Made by a program: the position numbers and the translations under genes. A model generated the notes under the pieces. It saw only the letters and a list, made by a program, of their open reading frames with translations. It was not told where the DNA came from and did no database searches. 64,000 bases of DNA from Sphingomonas citricola (GTDB taxonomy: Bacteria; Pseudomonadota; Alphaproteobacteria; Sphingomonadales; Sphingomonadaceae): contig NZ_JAHXZM010000001.1 of NCBI RefSeq assembly GCF_019429535.1, forward strand, positions 620,001 to 684,000, read 5' to 3'. How positions within the stretch are numbered: position 1 is the first letter of the stretch; every line of letters begins with the position of its first letter. This document shows, piece by piece, positions 17,181 to 24,958 of the stretch.

Positions 17181-18335
17181 GTGGGCAAGCTCACCACCAA
17201 GGAAGTTGAGAACGCGCCTCCCGGTCGGCTGATCGACGGCGATGGCTTGTGCCTGATCACCAAGCCCAGCGGATCGAAGTCGTGGATTCTGCGGGTGCAG
17301 CACAACGGAAAGCGGCGCGACATCGGGCTCGGATCGCTGTCCGCCCTCGGCCTTGCTGGCGCACGTGAAAAGGCCAGGGAGCTACGCAAGCACGCGCTGA
17401 ATGGCCGTGACCCGGTGGCTGAGCGGAAACGCGAGAAGGACACGGTGAAGACGTTCCGCGACGCGACGTTCGCCACGCACGAGGCTCTAAAAAGCCGATG
17501 GGTTGAGAAAAACGCAGCCGCCTTTCTTTCGTCGCTGGAAGCCTACGCGTTCCCCGAGATGGGCAACCTTCACGTCGCGACGATCACCGCCGGGCATATT
17601 GTCGACCTGTTGCAGCCGATCTGGATTGAGAAGCCCGAGGTTGCTCGAAAGGTGCGGATGCGCATCGGACAGGTGCTGAACTTCAGTCATTCGAAGGGGT
17701 GGCGCCCCGCGGAAGCGCCAGGTCGATCCGTGACGATGGGCCTCGGCAAACAACCCAAGGCCTCAAACTTCGCGGCAATGCCGTATGAGGACGTTCCAGC
17801 CTTTTTCGATCAGCTACGCTCGAGCGTGCAGACGAAGGGGCGGCAGGCGCTCCAGCTCGTGATCTTGACCGGCGCGCGATCCGGGGAGGTGCGTCACGCG
17901 CGCTGGGGGCAGTTCAATCTTGATCGTGCCGAGTGGCGTCGGCCAGCCGAACTGATGAAGAGCCGCGAAGCGCACTTGGTCACCCTCAATGCTCCAGCCG
18001 TCGCCCTGCTGCGGGGCCTTATACAGGGGCGCCAGCCGAAACCTGACGAACTCGTTTTTTCGTCACGCAGAGACACGCCGCTGTCAGACATGACCTTGAC
18101 CAAGGTCGTTCGCTCCGCCGGTGAAAAATTTACGGTGCATGGTTTTCGCAGCTCGTTCCGTGATTGGGCGGCTGAACATCATCCCGACCTACCCGACGCG
18201 GTTGCCGAAGCCGCCTTAGCCCACGCTGAACCTGATAAGGTAGTTCGTGCATACAAGCGCACGACATTGGTCAGGATGCGCCAGCAACTGCTGCAGGCTT
18301 GGGGAGCGTTCGTGACGTGCGAGGATCAAGCATGA
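17181..18335 (+). CDS. int: Tyrosine-type site-specific integrase (P4-like)
   Basis: A 384-residue integrase. The N-terminal DUF4102-type arm-binding domain reads LIDGDGLCLITKPSGSKSW; then come a core-binding domain (about 90-190) and a catalytic domain with R233 (TGARSGEV), K260, H320-x-x-R323 (HGFRSSFRDW), H348 and the nucleophile Y358 (RAYKRT). All catalytic residues are present, so it should be active. It starts with GTG. Its position beside attL and the tRNA target are typical of the family. Confidence 0.95.
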   Translation: MGKLTTKEVENAPPGRLIDGDGLCLITKPSGSKSWILRVQHNGKRRDIGLGSLSALGLAGAREKARELRKHALNGRDPVAERKREKDTVKTFRDATFATHEALKSRWVEKNAAAFLSSLEAYAFPEMGNLHVATITAGHIVDLLQPIWIEKPEVARKVRMRIGQVLNFSHSKGWRPAEAPGRSVTMGLGKQPKASNFAAMPYEDVPAFFDQLRSSVQTKGRQALQLVILTGARSGEVRHARWGQFNLDRAEWRRPAELMKSREAHLVTLNAPAVALLRGLIQGRQPKPDELVFSSRRDTPLSDMTLTKVVRSAGEKFTVHGFRSSFRDWAAEHHPDLPDAVAEAALAHAEPDKVVRAYKRTTLVRMRQQLLQAWGAFVTCEDQA

Positions 18336-18372
18336 GCATCCTATCAGTTTCTACCAAGGTCAGGTCTTGGGT

Positions 18373-19077
18373 ATGAACAAGCGGGGTGCTGTATCCGAAG
18401 CAGAAGCAATGGAAGAAATTTCCACGTTCTTCTGGATGAGGAACAACTTTGATGCATCCGTGTCGGCACCAGCTGAGTGGCGGCGAGGAGAGGCTCGAAG
18501 CCTTCTTGCTCACGCTTTAGACATGGCGGCCCAGATGTGCGGCCCAGAGGTTCTTGCTCTAGCTTACGGCCCAACGGGTTCAGAAAGCCGGAAAGACCAT
18601 TTGCTCGCCTTAGCTGATAGATTGCACTGGCCTGCTTTACTGTTTGCCAGCATCGCACCTGGAACACACAACGATAGCTTCGAAGCACTCGCAGAAGAAT
18701 GTGAAAGCATTGCGCGAGGGGATAAGCCGATCCTGACGGCAAAACTGCCTGGCTATCGCAAGCAGGTGCGGCTGCTTGTTGCCAAGTTCCGCGCCAACCG
18801 CTGGGACGCCTATTTAGAGGGCGCAGGCATTGCGACTGCTGAACGACATTCCGCCTTGGCTAATGCCTTTGGTCAGGAATGGGATACGATGTCGCGGTGG
18901 CCAAGCGATGCAGTAGCGACCTGGGGTGCCAAACCGATCAACGATCGACTGAAGATGGATCGCTATCTCGGAAAGGATCACATTCGGCGCAATGCCGTGC
19001 TCAGCCAAGAGAGTTGGCTAAGTGCAGTGAATAGGTCAGGGCGTATTTTCCGACAACAAGCGGGTTACTCTGCGTAG
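18373..19077 (+). CDS. Hypothetical protein, 234 residues
   Basis: An acidic and basic mixed soluble protein with no membrane segment or motif that I recognise. ATG 18373 is chosen; a TTG two codons upstream is possible. Base composition is lower in GC than the chromosomal genes. It lies between the integrase and the small excisionase-like gene, a place often used for cargo in such islands. It is followed by about 110 bp that probably hold the promoter of the early genes. Confidence 0.7.
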   Translation: MNKRGAVSEAEAMEEISTFFWMRNNFDASVSAPAEWRRGEARSLLAHALDMAAQMCGPEVLALAYGPTGSESRKDHLLALADRLHWPALLFASIAPGTHNDSFEALAEECESIARGDKPILTAKLPGYRKQVRLLVAKFRANRWDAYLEGAGIATAERHSALANAFGQEWDTMSRWPSDAVATWGAKPINDRLKMDRYLGKDHIRRNAVLSQESWLSAVNRSGRIFRQQAGYSA

Positions 19078-19188
19078 CTCGCACCTTCTCGGACGGAACC
19101 GCGAATTTAAATCCTTGGAATATACTGTAAGGAGCGGGTTAATTCGCTGTCGCCCGCTGGCCACCGCCAGCATCTAGGAGCGACTGAT

Positions 19189-19356
19189 ATGGAACCGCTT
19201 ACGGTTACGGTAGATGGAGCCAAGAAGGTTCTTGGTCTCGGACACACCAAAATTTACGAGCTGATCGGTAAAGGCCGATTGAAGACGGTAAAGATCGGAC
19301 GCCGCACCTTGGTAAAAACCGACAGCATTCGCGCGCTCGTGGAACAGGCGGCGTGA
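19189..19356 (+). CDS. Excisionase/AlpA-like helix-turn-helix protein
   Basis: A 55-residue protein (MEPLTVTVDGAKKVLGLGHT...) of the HTH_17/excisionase type: a DNA-binding helix-turn-helix followed by a wing with KIGRRTLV and a short last helix. TAGGAG precedes the ATG by 8 bases. Proteins of this kind direct excision or regulate the integrase of P4-like elements. It closely resembles the core of the protein at 36502-36804 (GRTRFYELV..GQVTTVKLGRRRLV). It is the likely first gene of the early operon. Confidence 0.8.
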   Translation: MEPLTVTVDGAKKVLGLGHTKIYELIGKGRLKTVKIGRRTLVKTDSIRALVEQAA

Positions 19357-19362
19357 TCTGCA

Positions 19363-19572
19363 ATGGTGGGCGCAAAGGTTGCGCTTCGGCCTAAAAGCGA
19401 AGCACCCCGCAAGACCTGGCCGGGTCAGCGGGGCACCACGAATTCCGTCAACGACAGCGATCAATTAGGTAACACCACTTTCTTACGGCTTCAACGGTTG
19501 TCTGCTGCTTGCGGCATTGTCGGTGCGCGGGCTGAACTAATTAGCATGTTGATCTGGGGAGACGTGGCATGA
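19363..19572 (+). CDS. Small hypothetical protein, 69 residues
   Basis: A basic N-terminus is followed by an amphipathic C-terminal half (RLSAACGIVGARAELISMLIW). It begins 6 bp after the excisionase-like gene and its stop overlaps the next ATG (ATGA), which favours a real, translationally coupled gene. No family recognised. Confidence 0.6.
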   Translation: MVGAKVALRPKSEAPRKTWPGQRGTTNSVNDSDQLGNTTFLRLQRLSAACGIVGARAELISMLIWGDVA

Positions 19573-19766
19573 CTACGTTCCCTGATCATCGCGCCGCGGC
19601 AATGGCGGTGTTAACGAGCGGAGCCCCCTTGCGTCCTCGTGAGGGGCAGTTCCTGGGTGGGCTCGCGTTCGATGCCAATCCGTTGACGGAGAAGCAGGCG
19701 AACTGGTTGCGCATCCTGCTCGACAAGCACGGTTTGCCCTCTGTCGCGCAAGGTGATGCACCATGA
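19569..19766 (+). CDS. Small hypothetical protein, 65 residues
   Basis: The C-terminal half, NPLTEKQANWLRILLDKHGLP, resembles short phage and plasmid proteins in which this segment forms an amphipathic helix. Both ends overlap neighbours by 4 bp (ATGA), so it belongs to the same operon as the primase. Function unknown. Confidence 0.65.
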   Translation: MTTFPDHRAAAMAVLTSGAPLRPREGQFLGGLAFDANPLTEKQANWLRILLDKHGLPSVAQGDAP

Positions 19767-20080
19767 GCGGCTATCCGAGCGAACCCGGCTTCAAGGGTGA
19801 TGCTGATACCGGCCGCGAAGCCGCCGAGGCGATGAAGTCGAAGTGCGGACGCCTTCAACAGATGGCGCTTGCGCACATCCGTGCCGCTGGCCCCGGCGGT
19901 TATACCGCGGACGAGCTGTCGGCTGCGATGGGCATGGATCGTTGGACCGTTCAGCCCCGAACGAGCGAGTTGAAAGCCAAGGGCCTGATCGTGGACAGCG
20001 GGCAGCGCCGCCGCAACGTGACGGGCAAACGCGCTGTCGTGTGGACCCTGCCGGAACACCGGCGGGAGCGTGCAGCATGA
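19763..20080 (+). CDS. Winged-helix-like DNA-binding protein, 105 residues
   Basis: Residues about 30-85 (LQQMALAHIRAAGPGGYTADEL.. then VQPRTSELKAKGLIVDSGQRR) follow the pattern of a winged helix: helix, helix, recognition helix with PRTSEL, and a beta wing ending in VVWTLP. This form is frequent in phage early regions next to replication genes, where it may act in replication or regulation. It overlaps the primase start by 4 bp. Confidence 0.7.
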   Translation: MSGYPSEPGFKGDADTGREAAEAMKSKCGRLQQMALAHIRAAGPGGYTADELSAAMGMDRWTVQPRTSELKAKGLIVDSGQRRRNVTGKRAVVWTLPEHRRERAA

Positions 20081-22272
20081 ACGACGCCGCGCACGCACCG
20101 CGGCTCTCGCTGGACTTCCCCGCGCTGATGACGCGCGTCGCGCCGCTCTTGCTGGGTAAGCCGAACCAGCATCTGTCCAACGGCGATCGGCTCCGCTTCG
20201 GCAACAACGGGTCGGTTGAGGTGGATACCGTCGCGGGTTGGTTCAGCGATTACGAAGGCAATCGCAGCGGCGGCGTGATCGACCTCATCCGCCTTCGCAA
20301 CGATTGCGATGTGGCTGGCGCGCTTGCGTGGTTGGAGCAGCAGGGATTGAAGGACCCGTCGACACCTGCCGAACGGCAGCGCGATGTCCCGCAGCCGCGT
20401 CGCCCCGTCAATGCCGGCTTCTACGATTACTGCGACGAGAATGGTGTGGTGCTGTTCCGTGTCGAACGTCGTGGAAAGGACGCGGTGCCGCCTTTCCTCC
20501 AGCACGGCCCTGACGGGCAGGGCGGGTTTCATGCGGCTCGCGGCTGCATGCAGGGCGTCCGTCGCGTCGCGTATCGTCTGCCCGAGATCCTTGCTGCTGA
20601 TCCTGACACGATCGTGTTCGTCTGCGAGGGTGAGAAGGATGCGGATCGCCTCGCCGCGCTCGGGCTCGTCGCCACGACCAACCCCGGCGGTGCAGGCAAG
20701 TTCACCAACGATCTCGCCGCGCCGTTGCGAGGCAGGCGGGTCGTGGCGTTGCAGGACAACGACGATGCTGGCGAAAAGCACGTAGCCGCGGTGCTGGCTG
20801 CGCTCGATGGCGTTGCAGCGTCGTCGGTGGGACTGCTACTCCCCGGACTGCCCGCCAAGGGCGATGTGTCCGATTGGCTGGCGGGTGGCGGTTCTTCTGA
20901 TGAGCTGGTGCGACTGGCGGAAGCGGCGTTGCACCAGCCCATCGACACGTTCGAGATCGCCGATCTGGGTGCTTGGGCGCGGTTCGAACCAGAGCCCAAG
21001 GCGTTCCGCATGGCCGGCGTGGTGCCGGAAGGCGAGGTGACGCTGTTCACCGGACCGGGCGGCACCAACAAATCGACTTTCGGGCTTCAACTGTGCGCCG
21101 CCAGTGCTGCGGGCAAGCCGATGCTGGGCATCGCGGTCGAACCTGGCGCGGCGCTCTACGTCACGGCTGAGGATGACGACCGAGAGAACCACTGGCGCCT
21201 CAAGAAGATCGCGTCGGCGATCGGCACGTCGCTGAACGACCTTGCTGGCAAGCTCAGCGTGGTGTCGCTTCGCGGTCACCTTAACAACGAGTTGGCAATC
21301 TTTGATCAGGAGGGGAAGCTGCGGCCTGCACCTGCGTTCGCGCTGCTGCGCTCTACGATCCAGGCAACCGGCGCGAAGCTAATCGTGCTCGACAACGTCG
21401 GTCACCTCTACATCGGCAACGAGAACGATCGCGGACAGGTGACCGGGTTTATCAACCTTCTCTATCAACTGTGCCGCGAGCAGGGCGTCACGATCATCCT
21501 GATCGGCCACCCGAACAAGGCCGGCGATAGCTACTCGGGCTCCACCGCCTGGCTGAATGCCGTTCGCTCGCAGATCGTCTTGCAGCGCCCCGACGACGGC
21601 ATGGACCCGGACGCCCGCGTGCTGACGCTCGGCAAGGCCAATTACGCACGCCCGGATCAGCAGCTGACGTTTCGCTGGCACGACTTCGCCCTCATCCTGG
21701 ACAAGGACCTGCCTGACGACCGGCGGGCTGAACTGGCAGCGATCGTCGGGGCAAATACCGAGAACGCCGCCTTCCTGGCGTGCCTCGCAGAACGAGCAGG
21801 GCAGGGTGAAGGGCGGCAGGTCGGACCCAACTCGGGTCCCAACTACGCACCATCTCAGTTCGAGGGAATGCCGCAGGCGAAGGGGCTCAAGCGTAACCGA
21901 TTGAAGGCGGCGATGGATCGCCTGTTCGCCATCGGCGCGATCGAAACACACACGTTCCGCAACTCCAGCAAGGGGCGTGATGTGACGATTATTCGCGCCA
22001 CCCCGAACACCCCCGAACACCTCTCCCGAACGGTTCCCGAACACCTTCCCCAAACACCCCCGAACAGTTCGCCCGAACACCTCCCCCCACACACCCCCTT
22101 ACTACGTAAGGGGACGGGCGCCGCCTTTCAGGGCTCCGCGCCCGTCCCACAAGCGACCACGGACCAGCCGACCTCGGGCACCCGTGTCACCGCTACCGGC
22201 ATGATCCTCGCGCCGGGCGAGACGGGCGACGAGCCGATCCCCGGCTTCGACGATTGGGGTGGCCGGGCATGA
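20077..22272 (+). CDS. TOPRIM/RepA-type primase-helicase
   Basis: A 731-residue replication protein. The N-terminal part (GVIDLIRLRNDCDVAGALAWLE) matches primase-associated regions; a TOPRIM domain follows (VCEGEKDADRLAALG and LQDNDDAGEKHV, about residues 185-260), then a RecA/RepA-like ATPase (AAA_25) with Walker A GPGGTNKST and Walker B-like LIVLDNVGH. The Walker A has Asn where Gly is usual before Lys-Ser. A Thr/Pro-rich tail (about 640-680) is encoded by repeated CCCGAAC units. The ATG at 20077 overlaps the previous stop; an open frame upstream is out of family. It probably primes and unwinds element DNA. Confidence 0.88.
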   Translation: MNDAAHAPRLSLDFPALMTRVAPLLLGKPNQHLSNGDRLRFGNNGSVEVDTVAGWFSDYEGNRSGGVIDLIRLRNDCDVAGALAWLEQQGLKDPSTPAERQRDVPQPRRPVNAGFYDYCDENGVVLFRVERRGKDAVPPFLQHGPDGQGGFHAARGCMQGVRRVAYRLPEILAADPDTIVFVCEGEKDADRLAALGLVATTNPGGAGKFTNDLAAPLRGRRVVALQDNDDAGEKHVAAVLAALDGVAASSVGLLLPGLPAKGDVSDWLAGGGSSDELVRLAEAALHQPIDTFEIADLGAWARFEPEPKAFRMAGVVPEGEVTLFTGPGGTNKSTFGLQLCAASAAGKPMLGIAVEPGAALYVTAEDDDRENHWRLKKIASAIGTSLNDLAGKLSVVSLRGHLNNELAIFDQEGKLRPAPAFALLRSTIQATGAKLIVLDNVGHLYIGNENDRGQVTGFINLLYQLCREQGVTIILIGHPNKAGDSYSGSTAWLNAVRSQIVLQRPDDGMDPDARVLTLGKANYARPDQQLTFRWHDFALILDKDLPDDRRAELAAIVGANTENAAFLACLAERAGQGEGRQVGPNSGPNYAPSQFEGMPQAKGLKRNRLKAAMDRLFAIGAIETHTFRNSSKGRDVTIIRATPNTPEHLSRTVPEHLPQTPPNSSPEHLPPHTPLLRKGTGAAFQGSAPVPQATTDQPTSGTRVTATGMILAPGETGDEPIPGFDDWGGRA
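22002..22078 (+). repeat. Iteron-like array of CCCGAAC within the primase gene
   Basis: CCCGAAC occurs at 22002, 22012, 22025, 22036, 22059 and 22072, with one variant CCCAAAC at 22049. Spacings are 10, 13, 11, 13, 10 and 13, close to one helical turn. The array encodes the low-complexity PEHL/TPN tail. It may be only a coding repeat, or a set of initiator-binding sites. Confidence 0.55.
22095..22113. repeat. Perfect 8-bp hairpin next to the CCCGAAC array
   Basis: CCCCTTAC-TAC-GTAAGGGG is a perfect inverted repeat located 17 bp after the last CCCGAAC copy, still inside the primase reading frame. A T tract is absent, so it is not a normal terminator. Its place beside the repeats fits an origin-like or primase-recognition structure. 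Confidence 0.5.
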
Positions 22273-22463
22273 TCCTCCCACTGGTCGTCAGCATCTACAT
22301 TCTCGCCGGTGGGTCGATCGCGGGGCTCGTGATGGGCCGCGTGGATCATGCGCATCCACTTACGCCACCATTTCACCCCGCGTCGGCTTTCACGCTTGTC
22401 GTGGGAGTAATTGTGCTCTGGCCCGTGCTCCTCGCGCTAGCTGTGGAGGGGCGACCGCGGTGA
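22269..22463 (+). CDS. Small membrane protein, 64 residues
   Basis: Two hydrophobic segments are evident: LPLVVSIYILAGGSIAGLVMG near the start and FTLVVGVIVLWPVLLALAV near the end, joined by a His/Pro-rich turn. The start overlaps the primase stop (ATGA) and its stop overlaps the next GTG. It could be holin-like, but nothing else supports a lysis role. Confidence 0.65.
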   Translation: MILPLVVSIYILAGGSIAGLVMGRVDHAHPLTPPFHPASAFTLVVGVIVLWPVLLALAVEGRPR

Positions 22464-22918
22464 CTGACACACCAACAGGACAGAACATGACCACGTCCCG
22501 CAAAGAGCCCGCAAAAACGGGCGCTGACACTCGCTTTAAACCCGGCAATCCCGGTAAGCCTAAGGGCACTCGCAGTCGCGCCACGATGGCGGCGGAAGCG
22601 CTCCTTCAGGGTGAGGTGGAAGCGCTAACCCGCACCGCAATCGAGAAGGCTTTGGAGGGTGACGGGATGGCGCTGCGGCTCTGCTTGGAGCGGCTGGTCC
22701 CACCTCGCAAGGACACGCCGATTAACATCGAGCTGCCCACGATCACCAACGCCGCGGATGTGGTTGGTGCATCGGCTGCGGTGTTGGCAGCGGTTGGTGC
22801 AGGCGACGTGACGCCGGATGAAGCGGGCAGGGTGATGACGCTGCTCACCGCTCACAAGAGCATCATCGAGATGGGCGAGTTGGAGCGCCGGATCGCGGCT
22901 TTGGAGGAGAGGAAGTAA
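22460..22918 (+). CDS. DUF5681 domain protein (terminase-associated)
   Basis: A 152-residue protein with RFKPGNPGKPKGTRSRATMAAEALL-type sequence near its N-terminus, the DUF5681 signature often seen just before phage terminase genes, then a helical region ending in a coiled coil (MGELERRIAALEERK). The GTG at 22460 overlaps the upstream stop and has GGAGGGG 9 bases before it; ATG 22487 is the alternative. No large terminase follows, unlike usual phage order. Confidence 0.75.
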   Translation: MTDTPTGQNMTTSRKEPAKTGADTRFKPGNPGKPKGTRSRATMAAEALLQGEVEALTRTAIEKALEGDGMALRLCLERLVPPRKDTPINIELPTITNAADVVGASAAVLAAVGAGDVTPDEAGRVMTLLTAHKSIIEMGELERRIAALEERK

Positions 22919-23133
22919 TGGCGACGTTGAACGACAGGCTGTCTCGCATCGAGCGCCAGCGTGGCGATGGTGGCGAGCGACAGGATCGAATCAAGGCAGA
23001 TGCTGCTTGGGTAGTCAGCAGGATTGCTGCCCTTAATGCCACATCGAAGACCGTTGTGCCGAGCCAGCAAGATGATGCTCGCTGGGTCGCCTTCAACGAG
23101 CGGTTCGCCGCTGACACGGCTCACCTCGCATGA
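22918..23133 (+). CDS. Small coiled-coil protein with RLSRIE signature, copy 1 of 4
   Basis: A 71-residue protein beginning MATLNDRLSRIERQ. The ATG overlaps the upstream stop (TAATG) and its own stop overlaps the next ATG. It is the first of four consecutive small genes whose products all start with a short helix of the form R-L/M-x-R-L/I-E. The rest of the sequence is not shared. Function unknown. Confidence 0.65.
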   Translation: MATLNDRLSRIERQRGDGGERQDRIKADAAWVVSRIAALNATSKTVVPSQQDDARWVAFNERFAADTAHLA

Positions 23134-23351
23134 GCGGGTCCATGTTGTCGCGGCGTCTGAACCGGCTCGAGCAAGCCGGCGCCGGGTTGGTGCCGTTGTG
23201 GTTGCAGCAATGGTTGGGCCTGCCGCTAAGCGACGAGGACCAAGCACGAGCCAGCGCTGAATGGACTGAGGTGCAACGCCAACCCGGCCCTGATCTTGCC
23301 TCGTATCCGGCCGACGTGCGCGAGTGGTTGGTCAGGAGGAATGGAGCATGA
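23130..23351 (+). CDS. Small coiled-coil protein with RLNRLE signature, copy 2 of 4
   Basis: A 73-residue protein beginning MSGSMLSRRLNRLEQ. It overlaps both neighbours by 4 bp. After the N-terminal helix it has VPLWLQQWLGLPLSDEDQARA and an acidic, Trp-containing ending, so it is more than a truncated copy of its neighbours. Confidence 0.65.
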   Translation: MSGSMLSRRLNRLEQAGAGLVPLWLQQWLGLPLSDEDQARASAEWTEVQRQPGPDLASYPADVREWLVRRNGA

Positions 23352-23581
23352 CCCTGCAGTCACGCTTAAGCCGGCTTGAGTCTTACGATGGCAGTGGAAT
23401 GCTCAACGCTGCCGAACGTGCTGCGGCAATCGCTCGCTACACCGATACGTATCTGCTCGCCGGACATGCCTTAGCGTCTGCGCTGACGCCTGCAGCTTAC
23501 CGCATGGCCATCGAGAACATCCGCAATTCCGCGCAGCAGCGGCTTCTCGCCTGCATGTTGCCCGGTGATGACGACATTTAG
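23348..23581 (+). CDS. Small coiled-coil protein with RLSRLE signature, copy 3 of 4
   Basis: A 77-residue protein beginning MTLQSRLSRLESY, then a helical Ala-rich region (NAAERAAAIARYTDTYLLAG). ATGA overlap with copy 2. No family recognised beyond the shared N-terminal signature. Confidence 0.65.
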   Translation: MTLQSRLSRLESYDGSGMLNAAERAAAIARYTDTYLLAGHALASALTPAAYRMAIENIRNSAQQRLLACMLPGDDDI

Positions 23582-23591
23582 GAGAACGATC

Positions 23592-23753
23592 ATGAATATG
23601 CAGCGACGAATGGACCGGCTTGAAGCGATCACCTTGGATGGCACGAAGCGTGTGCGGGTGATCTTCGACGGCGTGGCGACATCACCGATCATGCCGAATG
23701 ATCAGATTATCAATGTGCGGTTCGTAACTCCGAGGGAGGAGCGGCATGGGTGA
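23592..23753 (+). CDS. Small coiled-coil protein with RMDRLE signature, copy 4 of 4
   Basis: A 53-residue protein beginning MNMQRRMDRLEAI, preceded by GGAGAA at 23581. The remaining part is beta-like (RVRVIFDG... INVRFVTPREE). Its last 8 bp overlap the next gene. The same N-terminal helix in four adjacent genes suggests a shared partner or docking site. Confidence 0.6.
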   Translation: MNMQRRMDRLEAITLDGTKRVRVIFDGVATSPIMPNDQIINVRFVTPREERHG

Positions 23754-24225
23754 TGTCACGATTTGCATGACCATCCCTGCCGAAGACGGTCGCTGCTGGG
23801 TTTTCATTGATCCGGCGCAACCTGACTTGGCGTTTAACCGCGAGTTCGACGATCAAGTCCAAGCGACTGATTACGCTTTGGGTCTGGCAAAGACCACAGG
23901 TTGGCCAATCGAGGATGCGGCTGGCAAGTGCCCCGCCGTTCCGCAACCGGTGTCGCTAAGTGCTGAAAAAATTCGCGCAAACGAAGCTATGTGGCGGATG
24001 TCGGCTATTGCTCAGATGAGCTGCCATATCGATTGGCACGACCCTTCTGTCCTCGCCGTAGGAGCACGTTTATTGGCCGACCTTAGCGTCGGCGACGGTC
24101 GAGTGATGACGTCCGAAGACCGAACGATGCTCATCGAAGTTGGAGCCGCCATGCTGAATAGAGCGGCAGAAGACATGGGATTGTCGTCTGTTGACGATGT
24201 TCTAGCATCTACGCTGCATGCGTGA
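23746..24225 (+). CDS. Hypothetical protein, 159 residues
   Basis: A soluble, acidic protein without a recognisable motif. It overlaps the previous small gene and uses the ATG at 23746 after AGGAG. GC content drops toward its end, and about 95 bp without a gene follow before the ejection-like genes. Confidence 0.65.
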   Translation: MGDVTICMTIPAEDGRCWVFIDPAQPDLAFNREFDDQVQATDYALGLAKTTGWPIEDAAGKCPAVPQPVSLSAEKIRANEAMWRMSAIAQMSCHIDWHDPSVLAVGARLLADLSVGDGRVMTSEDRTMLIEVGAAMLNRAAEDMGLSSVDDVLASTLHA

Positions 24226-24321
24226 TCTCATGCTTGCGTCTATGAACAGATTAGTTTACCGGTATATTGTTCGAGTAAGCGCGCGACCGGACGGCGCATC
24301 CTTTTTCGGGGTGCTTGGTCG

Positions 24322-24957
24322 GTGGGATTTATTGGGAACGCAATTGGCTCGGTGATCGGTGGCATCACTGGCGCAAGTGCTAGCGCTAAGGGCGCACAGC
24401 GGGCCGCGCAGACTCAAGCCGGGGCCGCTGAACAAGCAATAGCAGAGCAGCGCGCCGCACGGCTTGACGCGCAGAATCTGCAAGACCCGTTCGTAAAGGC
24501 GGGCACCAGCGCACTTGCACAGCAGATGTCACTCATCGGGCTGAACGGCACGGCCGGACAGCAGGACGCGTTTAATGCCCTGCTATCGTCGCCGGAATAC
24601 AGCACAGCGGTCCGCCAGAGCGAGCAGGCAATCCTTGCCAGCGCTGCGGCCACGGGAGGCTTGCGCGGAGGTAACGTGCAGAACAGCCTCGCCACGAACC
24701 GCGAAGACCTGTTCAGCAACCTCATCACTCAGCAGATGGGCCGACTAGGTGGGCTGACCTCGCTGGGTCAGAATGCCGCCGCTGGCGTGGGGAACAATGG
24801 CCTCGTATCAGCTGGCGCAATCGGCGACCTGCTTCAGCAGCAAGCTGCCGCGCTTGCTGGCGGACAGATCGCCAAGGGCAACGTGAATGCTCAGTCGTTC
24901 AACAACATCCTCAAAGTCGCAGGTGCAGTCACCGGCGCTGGCGTGAGAGGCTTCTGA
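24322..24957 (+). CDS. Podovirus-like DNA ejection protein, small subunit
   Basis: A 211-residue protein with a Gly/Ala-rich amphipathic N-terminus (GNAIGSVIGGITGASASAKGA), then AEQAIAEQRAARLDAQN, FVKAGTSALAQ and a Gln/Ala/Gly-rich C-terminus. This matches the layout of internal head or ejection proteins of podoviruses (P22 gp7-like and related), which enter the cell with phage DNA. It starts at GTG and is followed after 1 bp by the second such gene. Confidence 0.65.
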   Translation: MGFIGNAIGSVIGGITGASASAKGAQRAAQTQAGAAEQAIAEQRAARLDAQNLQDPFVKAGTSALAQQMSLIGLNGTAGQQDAFNALLSSPEYSTAVRQSEQAILASAAATGGLRGGNVQNSLATNREDLFSNLITQQMGRLGGLTSLGQNAAAGVGNNGLVSAGAIGDLLQQQAAALAGGQIAKGNVNAQSFNNILKVAGAVTGAGVRGF

Positions 24958-24958
24958 G

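Noticed and set aside
22002-22078. CRISPR-like repeat array
   Set aside because: Repeat units are only 7 bp with 3-6 bp between them, inside a coding frame and without cas genes.
22269-22463. Holin gene
   Set aside because: Two membrane segments alone do not define a holin, and no endolysin or spanin gene exists in the element.
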